64,000 nt of DNA from positions 2,108,001 through 2,172,000 of the forward strand of contig NZ_PGET01000001.1 in the NCBI RefSeq assembly GCF_002797975.1. The letters run 5' to 3'. Source of the DNA: [Clostridium] celerecrescens 18A. GTDB taxonomy: Bacteria; Bacillota; Clostridia; Lachnospirales; Lachnospiraceae. The translations under genes and the position numbers were made by a program. The notes under the pieces are model-generated. The model had not been told where the DNA came from. It saw only the letters and a list, made by a program, of their open reading frames with translations, and made no database searches. Shown in pieces: positions 9,586 through 21,086 of this stretch. Numbering within the stretch: the stretch's first letter is position 1; each line of letters starts with the position of its first letter.

Positions 9586-9606
9586 TAAAAAGCAGCCGAT
9601 TTTTCA

Positions 9607-9635
9607 TTGACATTTTACATTAAATAGGCTACCTT
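9607..9635 (+). promoter_or_regulatory. Promoter of the kinase-regulator-lyase operon
   Basis: A perfect TTGACA (9607-9612) is followed after 17 bases by TACCTT (9630-9635), a weak -10 box. The unit lies about 60 bases upstream of the chosen kinase start. The poor -10 suggests modest basal or activated expression. Confidence 0.5.
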
Positions 9636-9694
9636 TGTAGATGTTAAATCCATTATCACAAGCTATCCATGGAAAGAAGGGACTTTATTTTATC

Positions 9695-11572
9695 ATGTGG
9701 AAAAAGCTCATCCCAAAGACCATAAGAGGAAAAATCATGGTACTCACGGCAGCCATTACGCTGCTCATCACCGTTCTGACTACAACTGTCTGTTTCTCAG
9801 TTTTCCAGTCCTTCTTAAGAAAAAACCAGATCCAGTCTGCGGAATTCAGCCTTCAGGTTGTAAGCAACAACATTAGTGCTGATATGAAGGATATTATCTA
9901 TTTCAGCAAATGGTGCTGCTCCAACAGTGCCGTACTTGATTATCTGGAAGTGTTTAAAGACCAGCCAAAACTTGCCACCGCCGCCAGGGACTTTGATAAT
10001 ATGCGCCCTATGGCCCTTTCCTCCCACAACCGTTTAAAGGAAGAATATTACAACACCAGATCCTATGAATACATGTCCCGGGTCATCGTTTCTTCTTCCA
10101 ATGAAAACAATTTCCTTCAAATAGCGGCATTGGCAAACTCCTCCTCCCCCTATGCAGCCAGGATCATTAAAGATGAACCTTTCTTTGAAACGCTTTACAG
10201 ATCCGACGATTTTCTCTGGATGGGCCTGGTAAAAGATCCATTTTCCAATATAGGCACGGACCAATTTATTCCCATCGTACGTCCGGTTTCTAACGAATTT
10301 AATTCCGAAGTAATTGGCTGGACTTATGTGGAAATTTCCTCCCGGATCTTCACCGATTACCTTGCCTCCTATCCTCTTCACGGAGACAGTATTCTATTTA
10401 TTACCATTGGAGATAAAATCTATGGTTTTAATTCAAACGGTTTAAAGGAAATGAAAATGCCCTACTCCAATCCGGTAAAACTGGCTGGAAACGAATCTCT
10501 CTCTAAAGGAACCAGGCTTCTTTCCGTTACCATGAACGATGGAAAAGAACGCACCCTGGTGGAACGGCCTATCGAGGGCATGGCAGGCTGGAGTTTATCC
10601 CAGGTGCTTTCTGAGCAGCAGCTTGGCCAGCAGAAAAACTTATACACCCTTTTAATCCTGGCAATCTGCCTTACCATTGTCTCTTTGGGTATACTCCTCG
10701 CCTACCTATTAAACAAGATCATCATGGACCCCATTCACAGGCTCAGCAGTAAAATTCATGATATCTCGACTGGGGATTTTTCCAGGGATTCGGCCATTGA
10801 GTGGAATCATGAGCTGGGAGAAGTGGGCAAGGGAATCAATAATATGTCAGAAAACATTAACACCCTGATGGAAAAACGTGTAACTGATGAAAAACAGAAA
10901 AAGGATTTGGAATACCAGATTCTGCAAAGCCAGATCAATCCCCATTTTCTATATAATACCTTAAATTCCATCAAGTGGATGGCAACCATTCAGAATGCAG
11001 ACGGAATCGCAGATATGACTACTGCCCTGGCCAGGCTCCTTAAAAATGTTTCAAAAGGTACCACTTCCATGATCCCATTAAGGGAAGAGCTGGATCTGGT
11101 AAAGGATTATTTCCTGATCCAGAAATATCGCTACGGCGGAAGTGTCACTATCGAATATTTCATTGATACAGAGGATTTGTATAATTGTGAAATTCACCGT
11201 TTTACACTCCAGCCCATCATTGAAAATGCTCTGTTCCACGGAATAGAGCCTGCAAAAACAGCTGGTAAGATCATTGTTTCAGCCCGAAGCATCAATCTGG
11301 GGCTGAAAAAAGCTCTTAAAATAGATATAACCGATAACGGTATAGGAATGTCCAAAGATACCATTGATGAGGTTCTCCATGAGAAGACCGACAGCCAAAA
11401 CAAAGCAGAATTTTTCCGGCAAGTTGGTATCAGCAACGTAAACAGGCGCATCCAATATGATTTTGGCCTGGAATATGGAATCACCATTGACAGCTGTCCT
11501 GGCAGCTACACCACCATGACCATATTAATACCTTATGCCCTTTATACAGAAAATCAAACAGCCGAAAGGTAA
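9695..11572 (+). CDS. Sensor histidine kinase, YesM type
   Basis: An integral-membrane kinase of 625 residues from ATG 9695, with GAAGGGA 12 bases upstream. An in-frame ATG at 9641 has no ribosome site and would add 18 residues in front of MWKKL. A membrane helix near residues 15-38 precedes a long extracellular sensor, a second helix (LLILAICLTIVSLGILLAYLL) and a HAMP domain. The His_kinase motif QSQINPHFLYNTLNS has its phospho-acceptor at H417. The ATPase domain follows, with IIENALFHGIEP (N-box) and DNGIGM (G1). The product signals to the response regulator 5 bases downstream; the pair very likely controls the divergent uronate transport and hydrolase operon. Confidence 0.93.
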   Translation: MWKKLIPKTIRGKIMVLTAAITLLITVLTTTVCFSVFQSFLRKNQIQSAEFSLQVVSNNISADMKDIIYFSKWCCSNSAVLDYLEVFKDQPKLATAARDFDNMRPMALSSHNRLKEEYYNTRSYEYMSRVIVSSSNENNFLQIAALANSSSPYAARIIKDEPFFETLYRSDDFLWMGLVKDPFSNIGTDQFIPIVRPVSNEFNSEVIGWTYVEISSRIFTDYLASYPLHGDSILFITIGDKIYGFNSNGLKEMKMPYSNPVKLAGNESLSKGTRLLSVTMNDGKERTLVERPIEGMAGWSLSQVLSEQQLGQQKNLYTLLILAICLTIVSLGILLAYLLNKIIMDPIHRLSSKIHDISTGDFSRDSAIEWNHELGEVGKGINNMSENINTLMEKRVTDEKQKKDLEYQILQSQINPHFLYNTLNSIKWMATIQNADGIADMTTALARLLKNVSKGTTSMIPLREELDLVKDYFLIQKYRYGGSVTIEYFIDTEDLYNCEIHRFTLQPIIENALFHGIEPAKTAGKIIVSARSINLGLKKALKIDITDNGIGMSKDTIDEVLHEKTDSQNKAEFFRQVGISNVNRRIQYDFGLEYGITIDSCPGSYTTMTILIPYALYTENQTAER

Positions 11573-11577
11573 TATAT

Positions 11578-13194
11578 ATGATAAAATTATTGATTGCAGA
11601 TGATGAGCCATTGGTTCAGATCGGATTAAAATCCATGATAAACTGGACGGATTACGGCATTGAGATCTGCGGCACTGCTATGAACGGGCAGGATGCCCTT
11701 GAAATGATCGCAGAATATTCTCCGGAAATTGTCATTACCGACATCCGCATGCCAATTATGAACGGGCTTACCCTGGCAAAGACCTGCCGGGAAACCTATG
11801 GAAAGATCCCCCTGTTTATTTTTCTAACAAGCTACGAAGAATTCCAGCTCATCAAGGAGGCTATGACCTATGAGGCCGTAGATTATTTAATCAAGCTGGA
11901 ATTAAATGCAAAGGCCCTGGAGGAAGCCGTAAAAAAGACTCTCTCCCGCCTTGAAACCATTCAGGTCTCCATGGGATACAAGGATTCAGGACGCCCCTTA
12001 TTACAGAGCTACTATGAAAAATTTTTTATGCGGCTCCTGCATAACCTTTTTGACAATGAGGAACAATTTGAACTTCAGTCCAGAGATTTGAGGCTGGACT
12101 TTACGGAAACCTGCTATTTTACCGCCCTTTGCCAGATTCAGGAAGAAACCAGCAGGGAAATGGATTATGGAAAACTTATGAACCTTTATAACAGCGCTTT
12201 GCAAATGGCAAAAGAAATTATCGGAAGGCATCTTCCCGCCTATGTGGTAAGTCTTGATATGAAGCACTTTGCAGTGATATTTCACCTCTCCGAATCAGCA
12301 GATTATAAAATAGAAGCTGTTTTTGATGCATTTCGCAACGTCGCAGATATGATCCGGAATTATTTTAACGTTACGGTACTCACGGGAATCGGAACACCGG
12401 TCAGCCAGCCCTTAAAAATCAGCGAATCCTACCAGGAAGCCCGCCAGGCATTTGGACGGGCAAGTATCGCGCAGCCCATCGTCATGTTCACCGGTAATGA
12501 TACTGCCTCGATCCGCAATGCATTTAACATCTCCGTATTTAAAAGCGAGATAACCAAAGCCTTTAATGAGTTTGATACGGATGTTTTATTCCGTACTCTG
12601 ACCGAAATCATCCAGCTGTTTGAAGCTCATCCCCTTCGGTTTTCCCAGGCCGCAGACGGAGCCTGCAACATCCTTTACTTAGCGCTTTCCCTTCTTCCCG
12701 ACGGAGAAGAAAATGTGTCGGAAATCTTTTCTTCCTACAGTGACGGGTACCGCTCCATATATCGCTTTACCAATGTAGAGCAGATCGCCGAGTGGATGAC
12801 GATTTTCCGGGACGGCCTTTGTGAAGTGCTGAAATCCAAACGAAAGACCTACAAAGCCCATGTTATAACCAATGTACAAAAGTACATCAACAACCATGTA
12901 TCAGAAAAGCTCACCTTAAACGAAGTGGCCGGAGTATTCGGCTTAAGTCCCAATTATTTAAGCATTCTGTTTAAGAAAAACTGCGGGACCGGTTTTTCAG
13001 AATACATTGCCCAGGCTAAGATCAACCGGGCCAAAGACCTCCTTATGGAACAGGATATGAAAATCTATGAGGCAGCTGATCAGCTTGGCTTTGAAAGTGC
13101 CTTTTATTTCAGCAAAGTTTTTAAAAAAGTCACCGGGCTTTCTCCCCGTGAATTTATACAGCAAAATACCGTCAACCCTGACGAAAACAAATAA
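11578..13194 (+). CDS. Response regulator with AraC-type output, YesN type
   Basis: A 538-residue cytoplasmic regulator. The receiver domain (1-120) has the acidic pocket LIADDEP and phospho-acceptor D55 (VITDIRMPIMNG). A central helical region (about 130-410) is of the poorly defined type common in YesN proteins. The last 100 residues form an AraC double helix-turn-helix, with LTLNEVAGVFGLSPNYLSIL and a second HTH ending GFESAFYFSKVFKKVTGLSP. It is activated by the kinase gene directly upstream and should bind the promoter regions of the uronate genes on both sides. Spacing to the kinase is 5 bases and to the lyase 14 bases, so the three are one operon. Confidence 0.95.
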   Translation: MIKLLIADDEPLVQIGLKSMINWTDYGIEICGTAMNGQDALEMIAEYSPEIVITDIRMPIMNGLTLAKTCRETYGKIPLFIFLTSYEEFQLIKEAMTYEAVDYLIKLELNAKALEEAVKKTLSRLETIQVSMGYKDSGRPLLQSYYEKFFMRLLHNLFDNEEQFELQSRDLRLDFTETCYFTALCQIQEETSREMDYGKLMNLYNSALQMAKEIIGRHLPAYVVSLDMKHFAVIFHLSESADYKIEAVFDAFRNVADMIRNYFNVTVLTGIGTPVSQPLKISESYQEARQAFGRASIAQPIVMFTGNDTASIRNAFNISVFKSEITKAFNEFDTDVLFRTLTEIIQLFEAHPLRFSQAADGACNILYLALSLLPDGEENVSEIFSSYSDGYRSIYRFTNVEQIAEWMTIFRDGLCEVLKSKRKTYKAHVITNVQKYINNHVSEKLTLNEVAGVFGLSPNYLSILFKKNCGTGFSEYIAQAKINRAKDLLMEQDMKIYEAADQLGFESAFYFSKVFKKVTGLSPREFIQQNTVNPDENK

Positions 13195-13208
13195 GGAGTG
13201 TACTAGCC

Positions 13209-15014
13209 ATGATTACAGAACTTGCAAATGCATTAAAGAAACCTTTGTCCCGCTTTTCTCCCTTTCCCCAGGCCTCTGACCGGGATACCTGGGGTTCTCT
13301 GCCGGAGGATCTCATAAGCCGCCTGATTAAAAACGGAGAAGCTTTTTTTAATTTTGATTATCCTTCATTAACTGCTGTGGATTACATGGAGTTTACCAGA
13401 AACGGAAACAGAAGCCGTTTTCAGGATAAGCTGTTTTTAAGAAGAACCGCTCTTGATGCCCTGGTCCTGGCTGAATGCGCAGAATATAAGGGACGATTTC
13501 TTGATGATATCATCAACGGGCTTTCTTTGATCTGCGAAGAAAACGCATGGCAGCTTCCTGCCCATAACTCCTACATCCGCGACACGCCACCCTCTATCCT
13601 TCCTGATGTTACCCGCCCTGTCATTGATCTGTTTGCAGCGGAAACCGCTTCCGTTCTGGCCGTGGCAGAGTACCTTTTAAGGCAGGAACTGGATTCCGTC
13701 ACTCCCTTCCTCTCAAAGATGATCAATAAAAATCTCGAGGAGAGGATTTTCACGCCTTACCTTAATGAACACTTCTGGTGGATGGGCGACGGGGCCAGCC
13801 ACATGAATAACTGGACAGTCTGGTGTACCCAGAACGTGCTTCTTTCCGCCTTTACAAGAGAGCTCCCAAAAACCCAAAAAGAGGATATATTTAAAAAGGC
13901 ATGCAGAAGTATTGACTATTTTCTGGATGAATATGGGGAAGACGGCTGCTGCGATGAAGGCGCCCAATACTACCGTCACGCAGGATTATGCCTTTTTAAC
14001 TGTCTTGAGGTTTTAAATGGAATATCAGACAATGCCTTTCTTCCTGCATACGAAACCGAAAAAATCAGGAACATTGCCTCCTACATACTGACCGCTCACA
14101 TTCATGATGTTTATTACGTGAATTTCGCAGACTGCTCTCCCATTGCCGGACGGTGCGGAGCCAGGGAATACCTCTTTGGCAAGCGGACGAAAAATGAGGA
14201 GCTTATGTCTTTTGCCGCAGAGGATTACCAAAGCAGTGAAGATCCCTTAACTGTTGAGGAACATAACCTGTTTTACCGTTTACAGACTGTTTTCATCCAT
14301 AAGGAAATGATTTCTTTTGCAAAATCTCCCATTGCCCACCGGGATTTCTGGTATGAAAGCGTTGGGCTTTTCATAGCCAGAGATGAGCATCTTTATCTGG
14401 CCGTAAAAGCCGGGGATAATGACGACAGCCATAATCACAACGATACGGGGAGCTTTACTATTTACAAAGATGGGAAACCCATGTTTATAGACGTTGGGGT
14501 AGAGACCTATACAAAAAAAACCTTTTCAAAAGACCGGTATGACATCTGGACCATGCAGTCCCGGTATCACAATCTGCCTACCTTTTTTGACGGCGGGACC
14601 CAGATCATGCAAAGAAATGGATCTGATTACCGGGCAAAAAACGTGACCCATCAATTAGGAGCCTCTGTCTGCCATATTTCCATGGATTTGGAAGCTGCCT
14701 ACCCGGATGAACGGATTAAGTCCTACACCCGAAACGCTGTTCTGGAAAAGGGAAAAGAAATCACGATAACCGATCATTACGAAGGAGATCTTCCATGTCC
14801 CGTGCTGTCGCTTATGTTCTATGAGGAACCTACTGTATGTGAAAATACCGTACAAATCGGAGATTTGGGCAGCCTTCTTATCGAAGGTGCATCAAATATA
14901 CAAAAAGAAGTGATCCCAATTTCTGATGAACGTTTGAAAACTTCATGGAAACATGATGTATATCGGTTACTGGTTACTATGGAACATAAGGATCTGACCC
15001 TAAGGATCCGATAA
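13209..15014 (+). CDS. Heparinase II/III family polysaccharide lyase
   Basis: A 601-residue protein with an alpha/alpha-toroid N-terminal half (HFWWMGDGASHMNNWTVWC, CDEGAQYYRHAG) and a beta-sheet C-terminal half carrying the heparinase II/III signature DDSHNHNDTGSFTIYKDG and RYHNLP. This family cleaves uronic-acid polysaccharides or oligosaccharides by beta-elimination, leaving a delta-4,5 unsaturated uronate, the substrate of the GH88 enzyme encoded divergently. There is no signal peptide, so it probably works on imported oligosaccharides (an oligo-lyase) rather than on polymer outside the cell. AAGGAG lies upstream of ATG 13209. The specific substrate (heparosan, hyaluronan, chondroitin or other) cannot be read from the motifs alone. 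Confidence 0.9.
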   Translation: MITELANALKKPLSRFSPFPQASDRDTWGSLPEDLISRLIKNGEAFFNFDYPSLTAVDYMEFTRNGNRSRFQDKLFLRRTALDALVLAECAEYKGRFLDDIINGLSLICEENAWQLPAHNSYIRDTPPSILPDVTRPVIDLFAAETASVLAVAEYLLRQELDSVTPFLSKMINKNLEERIFTPYLNEHFWWMGDGASHMNNWTVWCTQNVLLSAFTRELPKTQKEDIFKKACRSIDYFLDEYGEDGCCDEGAQYYRHAGLCLFNCLEVLNGISDNAFLPAYETEKIRNIASYILTAHIHDVYYVNFADCSPIAGRCGAREYLFGKRTKNEELMSFAAEDYQSSEDPLTVEEHNLFYRLQTVFIHKEMISFAKSPIAHRDFWYESVGLFIARDEHLYLAVKAGDNDDSHNHNDTGSFTIYKDGKPMFIDVGVETYTKKTFSKDRYDIWTMQSRYHNLPTFFDGGTQIMQRNGSDYRAKNVTHQLGASVCHISMDLEAAYPDERIKSYTRNAVLEKGKEITITDHYEGDLPCPVLSLMFYEEPTVCENTVQIGDLGSLLIEGASNIQKEVIPISDERLKTSWKHDVYRLLVTMEHKDLTLRIR

Positions 15015-15160
15015 TTTCAGGAAGCAGTGGCCAAATTATGACATCATAAGAGATATTGTCTATTGAGTTGTAGCATATTTTCTTCTTTATAATATAATGT
15101 AGTATACCATGATGGTATAACGAAACATTCCTAATTATTAAGCAAAATGGAGGTCACATC

Positions 15161-15694
15161 ATGAATGATCTTGATATGAGAATATGTGAATGCGATTGTG
15201 ATGAATGTGAGGACTGCAACTGCAATATCGTATGCGAACGTCCCAGAAAGCACTTAAAGCCAAACAGAACAATATTAAAATGCGGCAGCCAGGGTGGCGT
15301 AACCATACCATTGGCAACAGTTGCCGGTGCTGCCTTTACTCTGGCCACAGTAAACGTTGATACAAAAGCTTTAAAAAACCCATGCATTAAATTTGAATTT
15401 GCAAGTAATATCGTTACTACCGCTGCTGTAATTACTCTGAATTTCCAGGTATTCAAACAGTGTAAAGGCATCCTGACTCCTATTCCCGTAGGACCAATCT
15501 GGACTTTCTCACGGCTTGTAGCTATTACTGATGCTAACACCTTCACCTTCTTCGTTTGCGACTGTGATTTGTGCAACGATGACTGCTGCACTTACAGTGT
15601 AGTTGCTACGGTTGCTGGCGTTGCTACGGTTGGTGTTACTGCTATAAACAATGCAACCCTTGCTGCAATTATTGTAGATAATGACTGCTTCTAA
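15161..15694 (+). CDS. DUF4489 protein, Cys-rich (copy 1)
   Basis: A 177-residue protein that resembles clostridial DUF4489 proteins as I recall them. A Cys/Asp/Glu-rich head (residues 7-27, CECDCDECEDCNCN) precedes a beta-rich domain with the landmarks KCGSQGGVTIP, FEFASNIVTT, FQVFKQC, GPIWTFSR and FFVCDCDLCNDDCCTYSV. There is no signal peptide or membrane helix. About 16 cysteines suggest disulfide cross-linking or metal binding, as in coat-layer proteins. It is the first of two paralogs and lies beside two collagen-like spore-surface genes, so a spore coat or exosporium role is inferred, not shown. GGAGG lies 7 bases before ATG 15161. The family's function is unknown. Confidence 0.8.
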   Translation: MNDLDMRICECDCDECEDCNCNIVCERPRKHLKPNRTILKCGSQGGVTIPLATVAGAAFTLATVNVDTKALKNPCIKFEFASNIVTTAAVITLNFQVFKQCKGILTPIPVGPIWTFSRLVAITDANTFTFFVCDCDLCNDDCCTYSVVATVAGVATVGVTAINNATLAAIIVDNDCF

Positions 15695-15758
15695 TTCCTG
15701 GTTCAAATGGTAGGTACAAGGGATGTATGTCCAATAGCTGCATAAATTAACTTTCTAT

Positions 15759-15804
15759 CATAGATAGAGTGTTTGGCCAAACCCGGCTGAATACTCTATC
15801 TATG
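15759..15804. repeat. Nested inverted repeats between the DUF4489 genes
   Basis: A perfect 12-base inverted repeat (CATAGATAGAGT at 15759-15770, ACTCTATCTATG at 15793-15804) encloses a second perfect 12-base palindrome, GTTTGGCCAAAC (15771-15782), directly against the left arm. There is no T-run on either side, so it is not a normal intrinsic terminator. In RNA it would fold into a compact hairpin 12 bases before the ribosome site of the second DUF4489 gene; as DNA it could be an operator. A sigma-K-like -10 (CATAAATTA) sits at 15741-15749, without a matching -35. Confidence 0.6.
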
Positions 15805-15832
15805 AGCATTCAAATAAGGAGCTGTGGCCATT

Positions 15833-16432
15833 ATGTATAACCGCTTATTCAGTATGTCTTGCCGTCCTATTTTTCCATATCGTAATACACCCAATAGGAA
15901 TATGCAGCTTCCGCAGCCAATCCAGCCCAAAATACTTAACCACAGCCAGTGTATACAAAATGTTCAGGAGTGTTCCTGTAATTCACCTCCTGCAAATCAG
16001 GCTTTAATAAAATGTTCTGCTAAGGGAGGTATCATTTTACCTGAACATTCGGAAAAAAACGCTACATATAACGTAGCTTCGCTTAATATAGATACCTTCA
16101 GCTACAGGAATTTTTCAATTCATTTTAACTTTTCCTGTAATATCCTTACCACCAGCGCCCGTATGCATCTCAGATTTCAGTTGTTTAAACAAGGAAATGA
16201 TCTGATGGCTTTAACGCCTGTCAGTTCCAGCCTGGTTTACAGCAGAAATGAGGATAGCAGGGAAACAAATACCTTTTCTTTCATTGCCTATGATCAAGAC
16301 TCCATGAGTTGCAGATGCTGCAATTACAGTGTATATGTGGAAATTATGGGCTTTGATACGATTGGCACCATTATGATTACAAATCCAATTCTCATTGCAT
16401 CTATCATTGAAAATAATAGTGGAATTGTTTAG
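15833..16432 (+). CDS. DUF4489 protein (copy 2)
   Basis: A paralog of the upstream gene, with the same landmarks in order: KCSAKGGIILP, FNFSCNILTT, FQLFKQGN, SSLVYSRN, FSFIAYDQD and CRCCNYSVYVEI. Copy 2 carries a longer Pro/Asn/Gln-rich N-terminus with few cysteines (QECSCNSPP) instead of the Cys/Asp-rich head of copy 1, so the two differ mainly in their heads. The start is placed at ATG 15833 (199 residues), 11 bases after AAGGAG; a GTG at 15824 is only 2 bases from that site. It is followed after 11 bases by a small membrane-protein gene. The role is unknown; spore-surface association is inferred from the neighbours. Confidence 0.75.
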   Translation: MYNRLFSMSCRPIFPYRNTPNRNMQLPQPIQPKILNHSQCIQNVQECSCNSPPANQALIKCSAKGGIILPEHSEKNATYNVASLNIDTFSYRNFSIHFNFSCNILTTSARMHLRFQLFKQGNDLMALTPVSSSLVYSRNEDSRETNTFSFIAYDQDSMSCRCCNYSVYVEIMGFDTIGTIMITNPILIASIIENNSGIV

Positions 16433-16443
16433 AGGGGAATTTC

Positions 16444-17181
16444 ATGAAAAATCAAACTAATTTAAGATTTACAAACTCTACCATAACCATTGAAGAAAAT
16501 ACGATTAGATGGGAAAATCATATGATTAAAACTGAAAATATTTCTCATATATGGATGGGAAGCTGCTCAGATAAAACATTTCCTTACCATTTTGTTCTCA
16601 TCCTATTACTCATAGCTTTGTCTGGTACCAGCCCTGCAAGCATCATTGGGATACTTCTGGCTCTGATCCTATATCCCATCACCTGGTTTTACTGGCATCG
16701 GAAACAGGAAAGTTCCATAGGGATCAATTTTGAAATCAGCTCCGGTAAAATTTACTCATTTATTTGTAATAATGAGGAATTTACCCACCAGGCCTATGAC
16801 CTGATCAGCAATCTTATTTCAAAAAGGAATATGGCTTCAAGACTTGAAATTAGCTTTCTCGGGGATGGAAAGATTATTGATAACTCCGAAACAGATAAGG
16901 AGTCTTCTTCCAGCGCACAAATGGTGAATGTCATGGCAAGCGGAATAAATGAACCAATTATCAGGGAACTTCAAAAGTTAACTTTGCACTATACAAAAAA
17001 TAGTGAAATTAATAATGAAATTTTGAGTTTGATCGAAAAAACGACCCAATCAATAAATATGAATGATAAAGTTGAGGCAAAGAAGTTCTACAGCAGTTTT
17101 GTCACTATGGGACTTATTAACGATTGCAATGAATTAGGGCTGAATGCTCTGATTAATGAAATTAAAGCTAATATCTATTGA
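16444..17181 (+). CDS. Small membrane protein, DUF6232-like
   Basis: A 245-residue protein of uncertain family. An N-terminal beta-rich segment (LRFTNSTITIEENTIRW) leads into two adjacent membrane helices (about residues 48-60 and 65-84), then a soluble domain starting IGINFEISSGKIYSF. This order resembles DUF6232, but I cannot confirm it. The last 90 residues are Glu/Lys/Ser-rich and helical. It is preceded by AGAGGGG and lies 11 bases after the second DUF4489 gene, so it is probably co-transcribed. A large hairpin follows. Nothing in the sequence indicates a catalytic site. Confidence 0.6.
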   Translation: MKNQTNLRFTNSTITIEENTIRWENHMIKTENISHIWMGSCSDKTFPYHFVLILLLIALSGTSPASIIGILLALILYPITWFYWHRKQESSIGINFEISSGKIYSFICNNEEFTHQAYDLISNLISKRNMASRLEISFLGDGKIIDNSETDKESSSSAQMVNVMASGINEPIIRELQKLTLHYTKNSEINNEILSLIEKTTQSINMNDKVEAKKFYSSFVTMGLINDCNELGLNALINEIKANIY

Positions 17182-17254
17182 CCGGTATCTATTATGAAAG
17201 TTCTTTTGATTCTATACCATCAGAATAAAACGGTGTACCCGCTTATTATAGACG

Positions 17255-17302
17255 CTCCTTTTTGATAAGTTTTTTATTTTTAAAATTCTTATTAAAAAGG
17301 AG
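17255..17302 (+). terminator. Terminator of the DUF4489 operon
   Basis: A 15-base stem (CTCCTTTTTGATAAG at 17255-17269 with CTTATTAAAAAGGAG at 17288-17302, one G-T pair) has an 18-base AT-only loop and is followed by TATTTTATTTTG. It ends the unit starting at 15161. Confidence 0.65.
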
Positions 17303-17636
17303 TATTTTATTTTGCCCCGGTCCTTACTGTTCGTTGGAATGGCCATTGCTCAGCCTGCAGCAGACCTTTTAAAATTCATGGCATATTAAATACCGGTACA
17401 CTATCTATGACCCCTTTCAAACAATTTACAATTATATAGAAACAGGCTCTCTTATCAGCAAAAATACATAACTCCACGCTCTATCAGTTCTTAGATTCCC
17501 AACTCTAAGGGGCAAGCTTTGACTTTGCAGACAATCTTAGTCATCTTTAAATTCTAATTTTCCTAGAATTATCCCAGAATATTTACTTCCAATTCGCAGT
17601 GATTTTTGCGTCATTATTAAGTTCAGCTAATTTCTA
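17303..17636. other. AT-rich intergenic stretch before collagen gene 1
   Basis: Nothing gene-like was found here on either strand: no ORF with a ribosome site and no strong hairpin. It separates the DUF4489 operon terminator from the sigma-K-type promoter of the first collagen-like gene. Confidence 0.5.
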
Positions 17637-17664
17637 ACAAACTTGTCATTCAATACATATCATA
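17637..17664 (+). promoter_or_regulatory. Sigma-K-type promoter of collagen-like gene 1
   Basis: AC (17637-17638), exactly 17 bases, then CATATCATA (17656-17664) fits the sigma-K consensus AC-N16/17-CATANNNTA. The same arrangement occurs at 20959-20986 before the second collagen gene, and about 45 bases around both sites are nearly identical while the surrounding DNA is not. This predicts late mother-cell expression during sporulation. Confidence 0.75.
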
Positions 17665-17667
17665 AGG

Positions 17668-17694
17668 TATAAAGGAGTACGAAGTTCCTTTATA
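17668..17694 (+). promoter_or_regulatory. 5'-end mRNA hairpin of collagen-like gene 1
   Basis: A perfect 9-base stem (TATAAAGGA / TCCTTTATA) with a 9-base loop lies at the predicted transcription start, about 75 bases before the ribosome site. A hairpin of different sequence but the same position occurs before gene 2. It would protect the 5' end of the message. Confidence 0.6.
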
Positions 17695-17755
17695 TTCTGA
17701 TTTTTAATCTTGCATCAAACGCTTATAAGCAAAAAATCAAAATATCATACCTTAA

Positions 17756-20509
<2,754 letters not shown>

Positions 20510-20611
20510 CAAAAAGAAAACAAAAGGAAAATACCCTTATTTATTTCCAATAGTGATAGTCTCTCCTCCCGAAAATGGTTGTCAGACGAACGGTAATAAG
20601 CTTTTATTGCC

Positions 20612-20637
20612 AGGCCAGCATCTTAAGGTGCTGGCCT
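20612..20637 (+). terminator. Terminator of collagen-like gene 1
   Basis: A perfect 9-base stem (AGGCCAGCA / TGCTGGCCT) with an 8-base loop is followed by TCACTTTGTTC, a weak T-run. It lies about 100 bases after the stop codon. Confidence 0.65.
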
Positions 20638-20958
20638 TCACTTTGTTCAAACCACTATGCTTTTAATGCAATTAAGCTGATATTCAAATACGGATATTTT
20701 TTAAGTTTGTCATTTTTTCTGTAGTTCGAATACCAATTAACTAATAACATATGATGAATTTCACTAAACTTAAGTTCTTTTAAATTTCTTTTAATCATTC
20801 AAAATCTAAATTCCTTGGTAAAATTTCTTCTTTCGACTGCATACCAATGACATTCAATCTTATGCTCTGCTTTATGCCTGTTTGTTTGCTATGCCCCGGA
20901 TTAATATTACAGGAATCAATTAATGATTAACTATACGTTGCCGTTGATTTGTTTTCTA
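20638..20958. other. AT-rich intergenic stretch before collagen gene 2
   Basis: No gene, hairpin or repeat was seen on either strand. It resembles the stretch before collagen gene 1 only in base composition; sequence similarity between the two begins at the conserved promoter block (TTCTAACAAAC). Confidence 0.45.
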
Positions 20959-20986
20959 ACAAACCTGTCATTCAATACATATGATA
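20959..20986 (+). promoter_or_regulatory. Sigma-K-type promoter of collagen-like gene 2
   Basis: AC (20959-20960), 17 bases, then CATATGATA (20978-20986), the same AC-N17-CATANNNTA architecture as before gene 1. The block TTCTAACAAAC-x-TGTCATTCAATACATAT is conserved between the two copies. Confidence 0.75.
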
Positions 20987-20989
20987 AGT

Positions 20990-21015
20990 TATAAAGAGTT
21001 GGAAAACCCTTTATA
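20990..21015 (+). promoter_or_regulatory. 5'-end mRNA hairpin of collagen-like gene 2
   Basis: TATAAAGAGTT (20990-21000) and AACCCTTTATA (21005-21015) form an 11-base stem with one mismatch and a GGAA tetraloop at the predicted transcription start. It has the same position as the hairpin of gene 1, with different stem and loop sequence. Confidence 0.6.
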
Positions 21016-21086
21016 GATTTTAGCCATATACAAAAGATTTATAATTATAACATCGCAATATCGCACCTTAACAGGAGGGAATTATA

